Of a stretch of 64,000 bases of DNA, positions 8,990-17,796 are shown one piece after another. Below the pieces are notes generated by a model. The model was not told the origin of the DNA. It saw only the letters and a list, made by a program, of their open reading frames with translations, and searched no databases. The stretch spans positions 930,001 to 994,000 of the forward strand of contig NZ_AZUK01000001.1 of the NCBI RefSeq assembly GCF_000527035.1. Reading direction: 5' to 3'. The translations under genes were made by a program, and so were the position numbers. This stretch comes from Tolumonas lignilytica. GTDB lineage: Bacteria > Pseudomonadota > Gammaproteobacteria > Enterobacterales > Aeromonadaceae. Position 1 is the stretch's first letter, and each line of letters opens with the position of its first letter.

Positions 8990-8997
8990 AGTGCGCC

Positions 8998-10479
8998 ATG
9001 AATCAGCCCCACATTTTACCGGCTCGCAGAAGTCGAGTTTCTATTTGTATCGTGTTAGCCGCGAGCATGATCGGCGCGAGCGGTTGTGCCTATATGCCTA
9101 ATTTAGGCACTGCACCTTCGGTGAAACCAGTCGAGCAATTAAGCAGTACAAAAACCTTTGCAGACTCATCTATCGCTTGGCCAGGAGATCACTGGTGGGA
9201 AAACTACGGCGATCCACAATTAAATTCACTGGTGGAAGAAGCACTGCGCGATTCGCCGGATCTGGAACTGGCGCGAGCTAGATTGCATCTGGCCGGTGCT
9301 GCCGTGCAAGGTGCCAACGCGGCAATGATGCCAGAAGTGAGCGGTAATGCCTCTTTCACCAAGGCCAAACAAAGTTACAACTATCTCATGCCGCAGGGCG
9401 CTGTACCGCAAAATTGGAATGACTACGGGCAGGCCACATTGAATCTGTCCTGGGAACTGGATTTCTGGGGCAAAAACCGTGCGGCGTTGGCATCAGCAAT
9501 GTCAAATCAAAAGGCTGCTCAAGCCGAGGTCGCGGAAACCCGTTTGATCCTTTCTGCTTCCGTGGCGTCAGCCTATGCCGAGTTACTCCATCTGTTCACT
9601 GTACGTGATACAGCCGAAGAAACTTTCAAACTGCGCACTAAAACCACGGAACTGTTCCGTCAGCGGCATCAGTTTGGTCTTGAAAATGAAGCGAGTGTGA
9701 ATCAAGTCGAAGCTCGACAGGCGGCTGCACAAACAGAACTTCGTTCAGTCGATGAACGTATTTCATTACAACGAAATGCAATAGCCGCGCTGTTGGGGGA
9801 AGGACCTGATCGCGGACTAGTCATATCCCGTCCGACGGTTCGTTCATTCGGTTCTATGGGATTACCAGCCAACCTAGCCTTAAATCTCATTGGACGGCGT
9901 CCAGATCTCGTCGCAGCACGTTTACGAGCTGAAGCTGCAGCAAAACGTATCGATCAACAAAAAGCGGCGTTTTATCCCAGTGTTAATCTTTTAGCATTCA
10001 CCGGTTACCAATCTCTAGGTATCGATAATCTGACTAAATCGGGCTCTGACATTGGTAGTGTCGGTCCGGCGATCTCCTTGCCGATATTCAACACTGAACG
10101 GTTGCAGGGTCAGTTACGAGGGGCCCGGGCCGATTATGATGCCGCCGTTGCCAGCTATAACGGCACCCTCGCCAATGCGCTGCATGAAGTCGCCGATGCG
10201 GTTGTGAGTCGTAAAGCCTTAGTTGGAGAACTTGCATCCTCTCGCGCTTCCGTTAATGCCGCAGATAAAGCTTACAGCATTATGAAAAAGCGTTATGAAG
10301 GCCAGCTTGCCGGTTATCTCGATGTCTTGTCAGCAGAAGATGAACTCGTCGCCGCAAAGCGTTCCTTAGCCGATATTGAAACCCGCGCATTAGTGCTTGA
10401 TGTCGCGTTGGTTCGTGCACTTGGCGGTGGTTTTCAGTCTACCGACCAGTTAATCACCAATTCAAAAACCTCCAAGTAA
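8998..10479 (+). CDS. Outer membrane efflux lipoprotein, NodT/OprM family
   Basis: The outer membrane channel of a tripartite pump. The 493-aa protein has a lipoprotein signal peptide ending ASGC, with acylated Cys30. Two TolC-type repeats follow (DPQLNSLVEEALRDSPDLELARARL in the first; ALNLIGRRPDLVAARLRAEAAAKRI in the second). Conserved features of the NodT family include LNLSWELDFWGKNR and LPIFNTERLQGQLRGARADYD. It is the first gene of the operon; the EmrA-like gene starts 25 bp after its stop. An outer membrane factor encoded with EmrAB-type proteins is common in proteobacteria whose pump does not rely on TolC. Confidence 0.93.
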   Translation: MNQPHILPARRSRVSICIVLAASMIGASGCAYMPNLGTAPSVKPVEQLSSTKTFADSSIAWPGDHWWENYGDPQLNSLVEEALRDSPDLELARARLHLAGAAVQGANAAMMPEVSGNASFTKAKQSYNYLMPQGAVPQNWNDYGQATLNLSWELDFWGKNRAALASAMSNQKAAQAEVAETRLILSASVASAYAELLHLFTVRDTAEETFKLRTKTTELFRQRHQFGLENEASVNQVEARQAAAQTELRSVDERISLQRNAIAALLGEGPDRGLVISRPTVRSFGSMGLPANLALNLIGRRPDLVAARLRAEAAAKRIDQQKAAFYPSVNLLAFTGYQSLGIDNLTKSGSDIGSVGPAISLPIFNTERLQGQLRGARADYDAAVASYNGTLANALHEVADAVVSRKALVGELASSRASVNAADKAYSIMKKRYEGQLAGYLDVLSAEDELVAAKRSLADIETRALVLDVALVRALGGGFQSTDQLITNSKTSK

Positions 10480-10504
10480 ACAAGCCAGAAATTTAGGAGC
10501 AGAA

Positions 10505-11662
10505 ATGAACATGCCTATTGAAACAACCACCTTAAATTCATCTCAGATAATGGAACCAACAAGAAATAAGCTTCTGCAACGGAAACGCTTATTTACATTA
10601 CTCTCTATCTCCATCGCACTAGCTGGAGCGGGAGCAGGATCTTATTGGGAGTTAGTGGCTTCCAAATATGTTGAAACCGACAACGCGTATACCGCAGTAG
10701 AGTCTGCTCAGGTGATGTCATCCATCAGCGGAACGGTTGCCGAAGTAAAAGTGAAAGATTCTCAATTGGTTAAAAAAGGTGACATTTTAGTCATTATTGA
10801 TCCTTCAGATGCCAAGTTAGCACTGGATCAAGCGGAAGCTGCGCTTGGCAGCGCAATTCGTCGTGTGAAGAGTTATCAAGGGAGTGACGTCGGTTTACGC
10901 GCTCAGATTATGGCTAGTGATGAAGCAGAAAAACGACTTCAAGCTCAATTAGCATCAGCAAAAGCTGATTTTGAAAGAGCCAGCATCGATCTTAAGCGCC
11001 GCAAGGCATTGCTCCCTTCAGGGGCGATTTCCGGTGATGAACTGACGCGGACCCAGAACATTTATGCTTCTGCTGAGGCCAATTTGAATGCTGCGAATGC
11101 CGCCGTAGCACAAGCACATGCAGCCAAGGAAGCCGCCAAGGGATCGAGACAAGCCAATGCTGCATTGATTGAAGGTGTTTCTTTAAATGACAACCCTGAA
11201 GTGATGTTGGCCAAAGCAAAACGAGATCAGGCACAGCTGGATCTGGAACGAACCATCATTCGTTCGCCAGTTGACGGTATTGTGGCTCGCCGACAAGTGG
11301 CATTAGGTCAACGAGTACAACCCTCAGCACCATTGCTGACCGTAGTTCCGGTTCAGGACATGTATGTCAACGCCAACTTCAAAGAAGTTCAACTCAAGGA
11401 TGTACGTTCCGGACAAAAAGTAGAACTGACCAGCGACCTGTATGGGAAAGATGTTGTTTATCACGGTGTTGTTGAAGGATTCGATGGCGGTACAGGCGCA
11501 GCTTTCTCCTTGATCCCTGCACAAAACGCCACTGGCAACTGGATCAAAGTTGTACAACGTCTGCCCGTGCGCGTGAAACTCGATCCGACTGAGTTGAAAG
11601 CGCACCCGTTACGCGTTGGGCTATCCATGAACGCCACTGTTGATCTGAGCGACAAGTCCTGA
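10505..11662 (+). CDS. emrA: EmrA-like membrane fusion protein (HlyD family)
   Basis: The periplasmic adaptor joining the inner membrane MFS pump to the outer membrane channel. The 385-aa protein has a short cytosolic N-terminus, one membrane anchor (about residues 30-50, RLFTLLSISIALAGAGAGS), and the motif YVETDNAYTAVESAQVMSSI. A long alpha-helical hairpin and the second lipoyl half (TIIRSPVDGIVARRQVALGQ) follow. An AGGAG site precedes the ATG. It lies between the outer membrane factor and the MFS gene with 25 and 15 bp gaps. The symbol reflects family; the substrate is unknown. Confidence 0.9.
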   Translation: MNMPIETTTLNSSQIMEPTRNKLLQRKRLFTLLSISIALAGAGAGSYWELVASKYVETDNAYTAVESAQVMSSISGTVAEVKVKDSQLVKKGDILVIIDPSDAKLALDQAEAALGSAIRRVKSYQGSDVGLRAQIMASDEAEKRLQAQLASAKADFERASIDLKRRKALLPSGAISGDELTRTQNIYASAEANLNAANAAVAQAHAAKEAAKGSRQANAALIEGVSLNDNPEVMLAKAKRDQAQLDLERTIIRSPVDGIVARRQVALGQRVQPSAPLLTVVPVQDMYVNANFKEVQLKDVRSGQKVELTSDLYGKDVVYHGVVEGFDGGTGAAFSLIPAQNATGNWIKVVQRLPVRVKLDPTELKAHPLRVGLSMNATVDLSDKS

Positions 11663-11677
11663 CATTAGGAGTGCATC

Positions 11678-13225
11678 ATGTCAAACACCGCTATCACTCA
11701 CAATGACACACCTGCGCTTCAGGGAAGTATGCTCTGGATTGCAGCTGTCGTTCTGGCGATGTCTAACTTTATCGCCGTGCTCAACATGACGATTGCCAAC
11801 GTTACCCAACCGAATATGGCGGGAGCACTCGGTGCCAGCACCAGCCAGGGCACTTGGATCATCACCGCGTATGCGGTGGCTGAGGCCATCACAGTTCCTA
11901 TGACCGGCTGGCTCACTTCACGCTTCGGTGGAGTGAAGGTGTTCACGGTTGCGGTGTTTATGTTCGGTGTCTCTTCTTTGCTGTGCGGCATGTCGAACTC
12001 ATTGAATATGTTGCTGTTGATGCGCGTACTACAGGGTATGGCTGGCGGGCCGATCCTGGCACTCTCACAAACCCTGCTGCTGCGCATATTCCCCAAGGAA
12101 AAAGCCATGCTGGCAACTGGCATGTGGGCAATGACCAGCTTGTTGGCACCCGTCTGTGGCCCTGTTCTGGGTGGCTGGATCTGTGACAACTATAGCTGGC
12201 CGTGGGTTTACGCCGTCAATGTGCCAATGGCGATCCTTTTCAGTCTGATCGGTTGGAACCTGCTCAAACGGTATGAAGATCCGTTGGTCAAAAATCGGAT
12301 GGATGTGATCGGCTTCCTCTTGCTGGTAGTCTGGGTCGGAGCTTTGCAGATCATGCTCGACGAAGGCAAAGATCTCGATTGGTTTTCATCTGACGAAATC
12401 ATTATTCTAGCTATTGTTGCTGTGATCGGTTTCTTGAGTTTCATCATCTGGGAACTCACCGAAGAACATCCGATCGTCGACATCCGTGTTTTCCGTTATC
12501 GTGGTTTCAGTGCCAGTATGCTCGTGCTCGCACTCGCTTTCGGCTGTTTCTTTGGCCTCAATGTACTCACGCCGATGTGGTTACAATCCAATATGGGCTA
12601 CACCACCACTTGGTCTGGCATCGTTGTAGCTTGGGGCGGGGTTCTTTCGGTTATTTTCTCACCAATTGCGGCTAACTTATCAAACCGGGTCGATCCACGC
12701 TGGCTGATCTTTATTGGTTGTGCCTGGCTGGGGGCCGACACATTCTGGCGAGCCTTTGCCACGTCAGATATGGATTTCTGGTCCATCTGTATCCCACTGT
12801 TTTTCATGGGTGTTGGTATGCCGATGTACTACGTACCGATCACAGGTTTGGCTATGGGCTCTGTCGAAGAACACGAGATGGCCTCGGCGGCCGGTCTGAT
12901 GAACTTCGTGCGAACAATCGCCGGTGCTTTCGCCACGTCGTTGGTCACCACCTTCTGGCAGGATGGTCGCTACATTGTTCACGATCAACTCTCCAGCATT
13001 GTTGACCCCACAGGCCAATTAAATACTGTGATCAGTTCTGCACCTGCGCTGGCTGGACAATTCACTCGCGAGCTCTTCGACAGAATGGTGACGGGTCAAA
13101 GTCTGATGCTGTCCACCAATAACTTGATGATCACGATTGCAATTCTCTTTTTTATCTCAGCTTTTGCCATTGGGTTGGCCCCCAAAGCGACACGCAAAGT
13201 TGATGCAGCTTCGGTTGGTCACTGA
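11678..13225 (+). CDS. emrB: EmrB-like drug:H+ antiporter, DHA2 (14-TM MFS)
   Basis: The inner membrane proton-driven pump of the tripartite system. The 515-aa length and hydrophobic profile fit the 14-helix DHA2 family. Motif A is visible as GWLTSRFGGVKVF near residue 75, and the DHA2 motif near helix 1 reads NFIAVLNMTIANVTQPNMAG. LQGMAGGPILALSQTLLLR (helix 4) matches EmrB. It is the last gene of the emr-type set and is followed after 14 bp by an HD-GYP gene with its own GGAGG site. Confidence 0.92.
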   Translation: MSNTAITHNDTPALQGSMLWIAAVVLAMSNFIAVLNMTIANVTQPNMAGALGASTSQGTWIITAYAVAEAITVPMTGWLTSRFGGVKVFTVAVFMFGVSSLLCGMSNSLNMLLLMRVLQGMAGGPILALSQTLLLRIFPKEKAMLATGMWAMTSLLAPVCGPVLGGWICDNYSWPWVYAVNVPMAILFSLIGWNLLKRYEDPLVKNRMDVIGFLLLVVWVGALQIMLDEGKDLDWFSSDEIIILAIVAVIGFLSFIIWELTEEHPIVDIRVFRYRGFSASMLVLALAFGCFFGLNVLTPMWLQSNMGYTTTWSGIVVAWGGVLSVIFSPIAANLSNRVDPRWLIFIGCAWLGADTFWRAFATSDMDFWSICIPLFFMGVGMPMYYVPITGLAMGSVEEHEMASAAGLMNFVRTIAGAFATSLVTTFWQDGRYIVHDQLSSIVDPTGQLNTVISSAPALAGQFTRELFDRMVTGQSLMLSTNNLMITIAILFFISAFAIGLAPKATRKVDAASVGH

Positions 13226-13239
13226 GAAGCGGAGGAAAC

Positions 13240-14244
13240 ATGCTTGAGTTCTCGAATCAACAGTCGATATCACTGTTTACTCGGACGAAATCAAAGATCC
13301 GGCACTTAAGTCGATGGTTTCGTTTAACAGAAATATCTCGTATTCAATCAACAAATCAACGATCTAGGTTTGATCTTGTTTTTGTCACACTGATACTGAT
13401 GTTGTTTTCTGGTCTCAGCATGTTTTTGTTTACATCACAGATGAAACCTTTGGGATTAATTGCCAACCAGAATAACGGTGAAGCGGTGGTTCTGCTCTCC
13501 CTCATATTAGGAAATGTTGTTATTTGGGTTTATTTGGTAAATAAACAACTGAATCATCTGCATTTCAATAAAAAGATAGCCATACAAAATAATGTTGAAA
13601 TGTTTTCGTTGTTAGGAACACTAATTGAATTACGCGATCCTGACACGAACGGGCATAACCTGAGAGTCACCTTGTTGACTATGATGTTTTGTGAAGCATT
13701 AAACTTGCCTGCAAATATTTTGGTCCGGGCAGCAAAGGGAGCACTTTTGCATGATATCGGAAAAGTCGTCGTTCCTGATAATATTTTGAGTAAACCCGGG
13801 CCACTAACAAACAATGAACGGTTGATCATGCAACAGCATGTCAAACATGGCATCAGACTCATTGCAGAATCTGAAATCACCCGGGAGGCATTGCCTGTCG
13901 TTTCAGGACATCATGAATATTATGATGGTAATGGTTATCCAAACGGAATTAAAGGAAAAGATATTCCTATTGAGGCTCGGATATTTGCCATTATTGATGT
14001 ATTCGACGCACTGACGTCTAAACGAGTTTATAAACCAGCTTATACTTGTCTCGATGCACTAACTATTATGCTGGAAAAACGTGGGTCGCATTTTGATCCC
14101 GAATTATTGGATAGCTTTATTGAACTAATCCCTAATTTTTTAAATCAAATACCGAATAGCTCTAACGAACTTAAAATTAAGATAAAAGAACATCTGATAT
14201 TATATTTTAATGATTTTTGTTCTGTTTCAACATCTGTTTTTTGA
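13240..14244 (+). CDS. Membrane HD-GYP protein, predicted cyclic di-GMP phosphodiesterase
   Basis: A 334-aa protein with two N-terminal membrane segments (about residues 43-65 and 78-100) separated by a short periplasmic loop, then an HD-GYP domain from about residue 115. The metal and substrate residues are present: LIELRDPDTNGHNLRV, the HD pair in ALLHDIGK, HH in SGHHEYYDG and the GYP motif GNGYPNGI. It is therefore predicted to degrade cyclic di-GMP. It lies 14 bp after emrB behind a GGAGG site and may be read from the TetR-controlled promoter, although an internal promoter cannot be excluded. The TA-rich 3' end has a base composition unlike the pump genes. Confidence 0.88.
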   Translation: MLEFSNQQSISLFTRTKSKIRHLSRWFRLTEISRIQSTNQRSRFDLVFVTLILMLFSGLSMFLFTSQMKPLGLIANQNNGEAVVLLSLILGNVVIWVYLVNKQLNHLHFNKKIAIQNNVEMFSLLGTLIELRDPDTNGHNLRVTLLTMMFCEALNLPANILVRAAKGALLHDIGKVVVPDNILSKPGPLTNNERLIMQQHVKHGIRLIAESEITREALPVVSGHHEYYDGNGYPNGIKGKDIPIEARIFAIIDVFDALTSKRVYKPAYTCLDALTIMLEKRGSHFDPELLDSFIELIPNFLNQIPNSSNELKIKIKEHLILYFNDFCSVSTSVF

Positions 14245-14301
14245 TAGACCATCTAAAAACAGATACACAGATACTTAAGGAATCAAGGAGCAATATCGCC
14301 A

Positions 14302-15993
14302 ATGAACAGCAATGCAAATACTGATGTGCTGGATTATATATCTCCACCACCTAATAGTTTCAAACCGAATAAATTTGCTATATGGACAACTAATTTTAGT
14401 TTTAATGGAAAAATGCGGATATTGTTGGTTTGCATCGCATTATTAGCATTATTGGGTAATGTCCTGTCCGCCAAATTAGTTTATAAGGAAATCCGAACTG
14501 TTATTGAGAATGACCTGATCGTACATGTGGAAAGTGAGGCTCATCTCCTCGAAAGTTACTCACAACAAGATCCGAGAGCTTTCGTTAAACTGGCCACCGA
14601 ACGACTTGAAAAAGTCCGTTGGGGAAAGGGACTTTCAGGCTATTTTTTCCTTACCGATAGACAGGCTACTTTGCTGGTCTATCCACCTGATCATAGCCGT
14701 CTTGGTACAGTTCTGGATCCGGTTCAAATAAACGACAGTAATGAAAACGTCAATCAGGCGCTGATCCGTATTGCTAAATCTGAACACCCAGCATTGATCT
14801 CCTATACCTATACAAAACCGAATAGTCAGAAGAAGGTGCTAAAAGTCGCTTACGCTTACCCGGTCGGTAACTATTTACTGGTCTCAGGAGTCTATTTAGA
14901 TGCCGCAGATCAGGTATTTAGCAACTACTTGCAACATAGCAGCTTGATTTTATTTACAATTATTATTCTTTTGTTCGGACTGATCACTCTCTTTTCCCGG
15001 AACCTTTCAGTCCAGGTCAATAGTGCGTTACGAAGCTTGCAAGAGATAGCACAACGCACACTGATCAATCCTGTCGCTGTGTATGGCAGTGACGAACTGG
15101 CTTCCATTAATCGGGCTATCGAATCAAGTCGAGTACAACTTGCCAGTCTGCTGCATACCCAAAGGGACAATGCGCTCTCACTCTCTGCATCTTCGTCTCA
15201 GATCAACAATGGTGTGACTCAAGTCAGTAACGCAATCATAGAACAACGGCAACGGCTGGATAATTTAGCCACTGCGATGGAAGAAATGGTCTGCACTATC
15301 CGGGATGTGGCACAGAATGTTCAAAACTCTGCTGATAATGCCAAACAAACCGACCAACTGGCCAACGGAGGGGCCAGCAAGATCAACGACGCAATTAACG
15401 CTATTAACAGTTTGGTTAGTAATCTAAATGCCAGCTCTGATTCAGTGAATGAAGTCAAAGACAAGGTTTTGGTTATCGGTTCTGTGGTTGACACCATCAA
15501 CAGCATTTCAGATCAAACTAACCTGTTAGCCCTGAATGCTGCTATTGAGGCAGCCCGGGCCGGTGAACAAGGGCGGGGTTTTGCAGTGGTCGCCGATGAA
15601 GTACGTACTTTGGCTAAACGCACTCAAGACGCCACCAGAGAAATCGCTGAAATGATTGCCGTTTTGCAACAAGGGACGTGCAGTGCCGTCGAACTCATGC
15701 AAGCCAGTGTGTTGGCAGCAGATCAGGCCCAGCAAGAGGCAACCGCTGCAACCGAATGTTTCATGGCTATTGTTAGCCACACAGGGGAACTATCCTTGCA
15801 CAGTGAAATGATAGCCTCCGCATCAGAGGAACAAACTCTGGTTGCAAATGAAGTCTCTGAATCGTTGATCGTGATCAGAGATGCCGTGGAGGAGACTGAA
15901 CATGTGGCAAAAGAGCTGGGGCAGACCAGTCAGAGCCTGCATCAGGCAGCTGAAGATATGGAAGCGACGGTAATGAGTTATCGTTTACCCTGA
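14302..15993 (+). CDS. Methyl-accepting chemotaxis protein with periplasmic Cache domain
   Basis: A 563-aa chemoreceptor. An unusual 40-residue cytosolic N-terminus precedes the first membrane segment (about 35-60, [20 protein letters not shown]). The periplasmic part resembles a single Cache domain ([32 protein letters not shown]). A second membrane segment (about 213-233), a HAMP-like linker and the signalling domain follow. The CheA/CheW-contact tip reads [20 protein letters not shown] then [13 protein letters not shown]. No C-terminal CheR-docking pentapeptide is seen. It lies 57 bp after the HD-GYP gene and could be its cotranscribed partner. Confidence 0.92.
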   Translation: MNSNANTDVLDYISPPPNSFKPNKFAIWTTNFSFNGKMRILLVCIALLALLGNVLSAKLVYKEIRTVIENDLIVHVESEAHLLESYSQQDPRAFVKLATERLEKVRWGKGLSGYFFLTDRQATLLVYPPDHSRLGTVLDPVQINDSNENVNQALIRIAKSEHPALISYTYTKPNSQKKVLKVAYAYPVGNYLLVSGVYLDAADQVFSNYLQHSSLILFTIIILLFGLITLFSRNLSVQVNSALRSLQEIAQRTLINPVAVYGSDELASINRAIESSRVQLASLLHTQRDNALSLSASSSQINNGVTQVSNAIIEQRQRLDNLATAMEEMVCTIRDVAQNVQNSADNAKQTDQLANGGASKINDAINAINSLVSNLNASSDSVNEVKDKVLVIGSVVDTINSISDQTNLLALNAAIEAARAGEQGRGFAVVADEVRTLAKRTQDATREIAEMIAVLQQGTCSAVELMQASVLAADQAQQEATAATECFMAIVSHTGELSLHSEMIASASEEQTLVANEVSESLIVIRDAVEETEHVAKELGQTSQSLHQAAEDMEATVMSYRLP

Positions 15994-16153
15994 TTTCAAA
16001 GCTGATGTCGATAAAGATACGAATATTTCGTGAATGCTATTTCATCGCTGTTTTCCTTAAAGTAGTACCTTTCGGCTTCAAGGATGAAGCTATTTTTTAT
16101 CAATCTTAATTTAAATTGCCATACGTGATTTATATATTTTTTAGGGAGTTGAT

Positions 16154-16717
16154 ATGACGAACAATAAAGCTGAACGGATCCAAAAATGTGCTGAGAAACT
16201 GTATATTTCTTATGGTTTCCATGGGACATCGATGCAAATGATAGCGAAGGAAGCAGGAATCTCGGTCGCAACGATTTATACCCACTTTGAAAATAAAGAA
16301 GCACTTATTCGTACCATTTATCGTCAGATATTTACCGATATACTCAGTTGCACTTTAGACGGGTTTAACACAACCCTTATTCCCTTCGAGCAATTCCGTA
16401 AATTATGGCTAGGTACTTATCATGCTTTTAAAATGAGACCATCCAGGATCTATTTTAAAAACCTCTATGAAAATTCGCCATTTTATACCCAAGAAGACTG
16501 TTTATGGACGGCAGAACAATGCCTTCAGATTGATGAATATTATCAACGTGGCATCAACACCGGTTTATTCAGGAATATTCCGCCATATTTGTTATTGCAA
16601 TTAAGCTTGGGTTTTCTTTTTAATATTTCTCAGACTCAGCAAATAATTAAGTTTGAAATGACCGAGGAATTAGAGAATGAGCTTATCCAGGCGAGTTGGC
16701 AAGCCATCTTGGCTTAA
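16154..16717 (+). CDS. TetR/AcrR family regulator
   Basis: A 187-aa regulator with an N-terminal TetR helix-turn-helix (IQKCAEKLYISYGFHGTSMQ, then MIAKEAGISVATIYTHFENK). It is not close to the other two TetR proteins here beyond the DNA-binding domain. The C-terminal part has NLYENSPFYTQ and fits the YsiA/AcrR-like group only loosely. AGGGAG precedes the ATG. Neighbours are a chemoreceptor upstream and a convergent quinone reductase downstream, so its target is not evident. The 132 bp after its stop hold nothing recognisable. Confidence 0.85.
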   Translation: MTNNKAERIQKCAEKLYISYGFHGTSMQMIAKEAGISVATIYTHFENKEALIRTIYRQIFTDILSCTLDGFNTTLIPFEQFRKLWLGTYHAFKMRPSRIYFKNLYENSPFYTQEDCLWTAEQCLQIDEYYQRGINTGLFRNIPPYLLLQLSLGFLFNISQTQQIIKFEMTEELENELIQASWQAILA

Positions 16718-16849
16718 CACACCAAGATTTAATTATTATAAAACAGCGTACGCCGTAAATAAAAGAACGCCAATAACAATATCAGCATTCTTATTTATAG
16801 CATCATTTAATATGAATTGGGTAATCAACCACACCACATAGACTGCGAT

Positions 16850-17518
16850 TTAATAGCACCCCACCAAAATAGGCGTTTCTTGCTCTATCTGCTGTAAACG
16901 TTCCTGCCACGACTGCAGCCAAATTTCCCGCTGTTCGGTCGTCACCCGCACTGGCGCGTAATGGATCTGAGGTTCCAAGACAGAAAAACCAGTGAACTCC
17001 AATATTCCCCGCTGTATTGGCCGCAAGATCGCTGTCAGGTCACCGTTAAAACCTTCCGGCGTATAAGCCTCTTGCGGGCCACCGGTTGTCAGTGACAGGA
17101 GGGCGCGTTTGCCCTTGAATACACCGGTTTCATAGATGTGTCCGCCGCCATAAGTACGCCCCATAGCAAACACCCGATCCACCCAGCCTTTGAGAATGGC
17201 CGGCATACCGAACCACCACAGAGGGAATTGCCAGATCATCAAGTCTGCAGCTTCTATTTTGCGGATTTCAGTCTCAATATCCGAAGCAAAACCACCCATT
17301 TCGGTTGCATGCATTTCTTCAAGCTGGAGTTTCAGGAAATCAGGATCTTTCACTGTGGTGAAGTTATAGCGATCCGAAACCGGGTTGAACCCCATACGAT
17401 AGAGATCACTGGTCTGGACCGTATGGCCTGCTGCCTGGAGGGTTTTTATGGTCAGGTCGAATAATGCGCCATTGAAACTTTTGGGTTCCGGGTGAGCAAG
17501 AACAATCAATATATTCAT
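16850..17518 (-). CDS. NAD(P)H:quinone oxidoreductase, flavodoxin-like fold
   Basis: A 222-aa flavoprotein of the NQO1/MdaB family that reduces quinones or similar acceptors by two electrons. MNILIVLAHPEPKSFNGAL is the phosphate-binding loop for the flavin. DLMIWQFPLWWFGMPAILKG with WVDRVFAMGRTYGGG forms the flavin and substrate region, and LLSLTTGGPQEAYTPEG is typical of the family. It is the last gene of a small minus-strand unit with the SDR remnant upstream and a LysR gene divergent, a frequent LysR-quinone reductase arrangement. LysR control is inferred from this. Confidence 0.9.
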   Translation of the reverse strand: MNILIVLAHPEPKSFNGALFDLTIKTLQAAGHTVQTSDLYRMGFNPVSDRYNFTTVKDPDFLKLQLEEMHATEMGGFASDIETEIRKIEAADLMIWQFPLWWFGMPAILKGWVDRVFAMGRTYGGGHIYETGVFKGKRALLSLTTGGPQEAYTPEGFNGDLTAILRPIQRGILEFTGFSVLEPQIHYAPVRVTTEQREIWLQSWQERLQQIEQETPILVGCY

Positions 17519-17537
17519 TTTCTGATTCCTTACAGTC

Positions 17538-17675
17538 TCATTCAGGCGCCGCAGTCAGTCGCTCTCTGTTCCGGCCAACAATAATGACTTCCGTGCCGTT
17601 TGCAGCCAACAGCTGAGCTGTTGCCAGTCCAATACCACTACTACCGCCAATGATGATCACTCTTTGCATTTGCAT
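17538..17675 (-). pseudogene. N-terminal remnant of a short-chain dehydrogenase
   Basis: A 45-codon frame with the start of a classical SDR: RVIIIGGSSGIGLATAQLLA, then NGTEVIIVGRNRERL, the GxxxGxG nucleotide-binding fold and the second strand that reads the cofactor ribose. It then ends in TGA after TAAPE. An intact SDR has about 240-250 residues, so over 80 percent is missing and the next gene begins 19 bp further on. It keeps a ribosome-binding site (GGAGTG) and the start, so translation is still possible. The deletion appears to have joined it closely to the quinone reductase gene. No insertion sequence ends are seen. Confidence 0.72.
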
Positions 17676-17736
17676 ATCCACTCCGTTAATTCACTTCCCG
17701 GGTTTAACCCCGGTGGTATGGAACAACTATAAAGAG

Positions 17737-17750
17737 TAGATAAGTATCTA
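17737..17750. promoter_or_regulatory. Palindrome between the LysR gene and SDR/quinone reductase unit
   Basis: TAGATA-AG-TATCTA is a perfect 6-bp inverted repeat in the 121-bp divergent region. Its position suits a LysR binding site, but a clear T-N11-A core is not evident, so the assignment is tentative. Confidence 0.4.
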
Positions 17751-17796
17751 ACTAATGGATTATAGTTATTTCTAGTATCAGTATTTTGGATAGCTC

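Noticed and set aside
17519-17796. Insertion sequence or transposon scar at the SDR remnant
   Set aside because: No terminal inverted repeats, target duplications or transposase fragments were found near the truncation. A simple deletion explains it.
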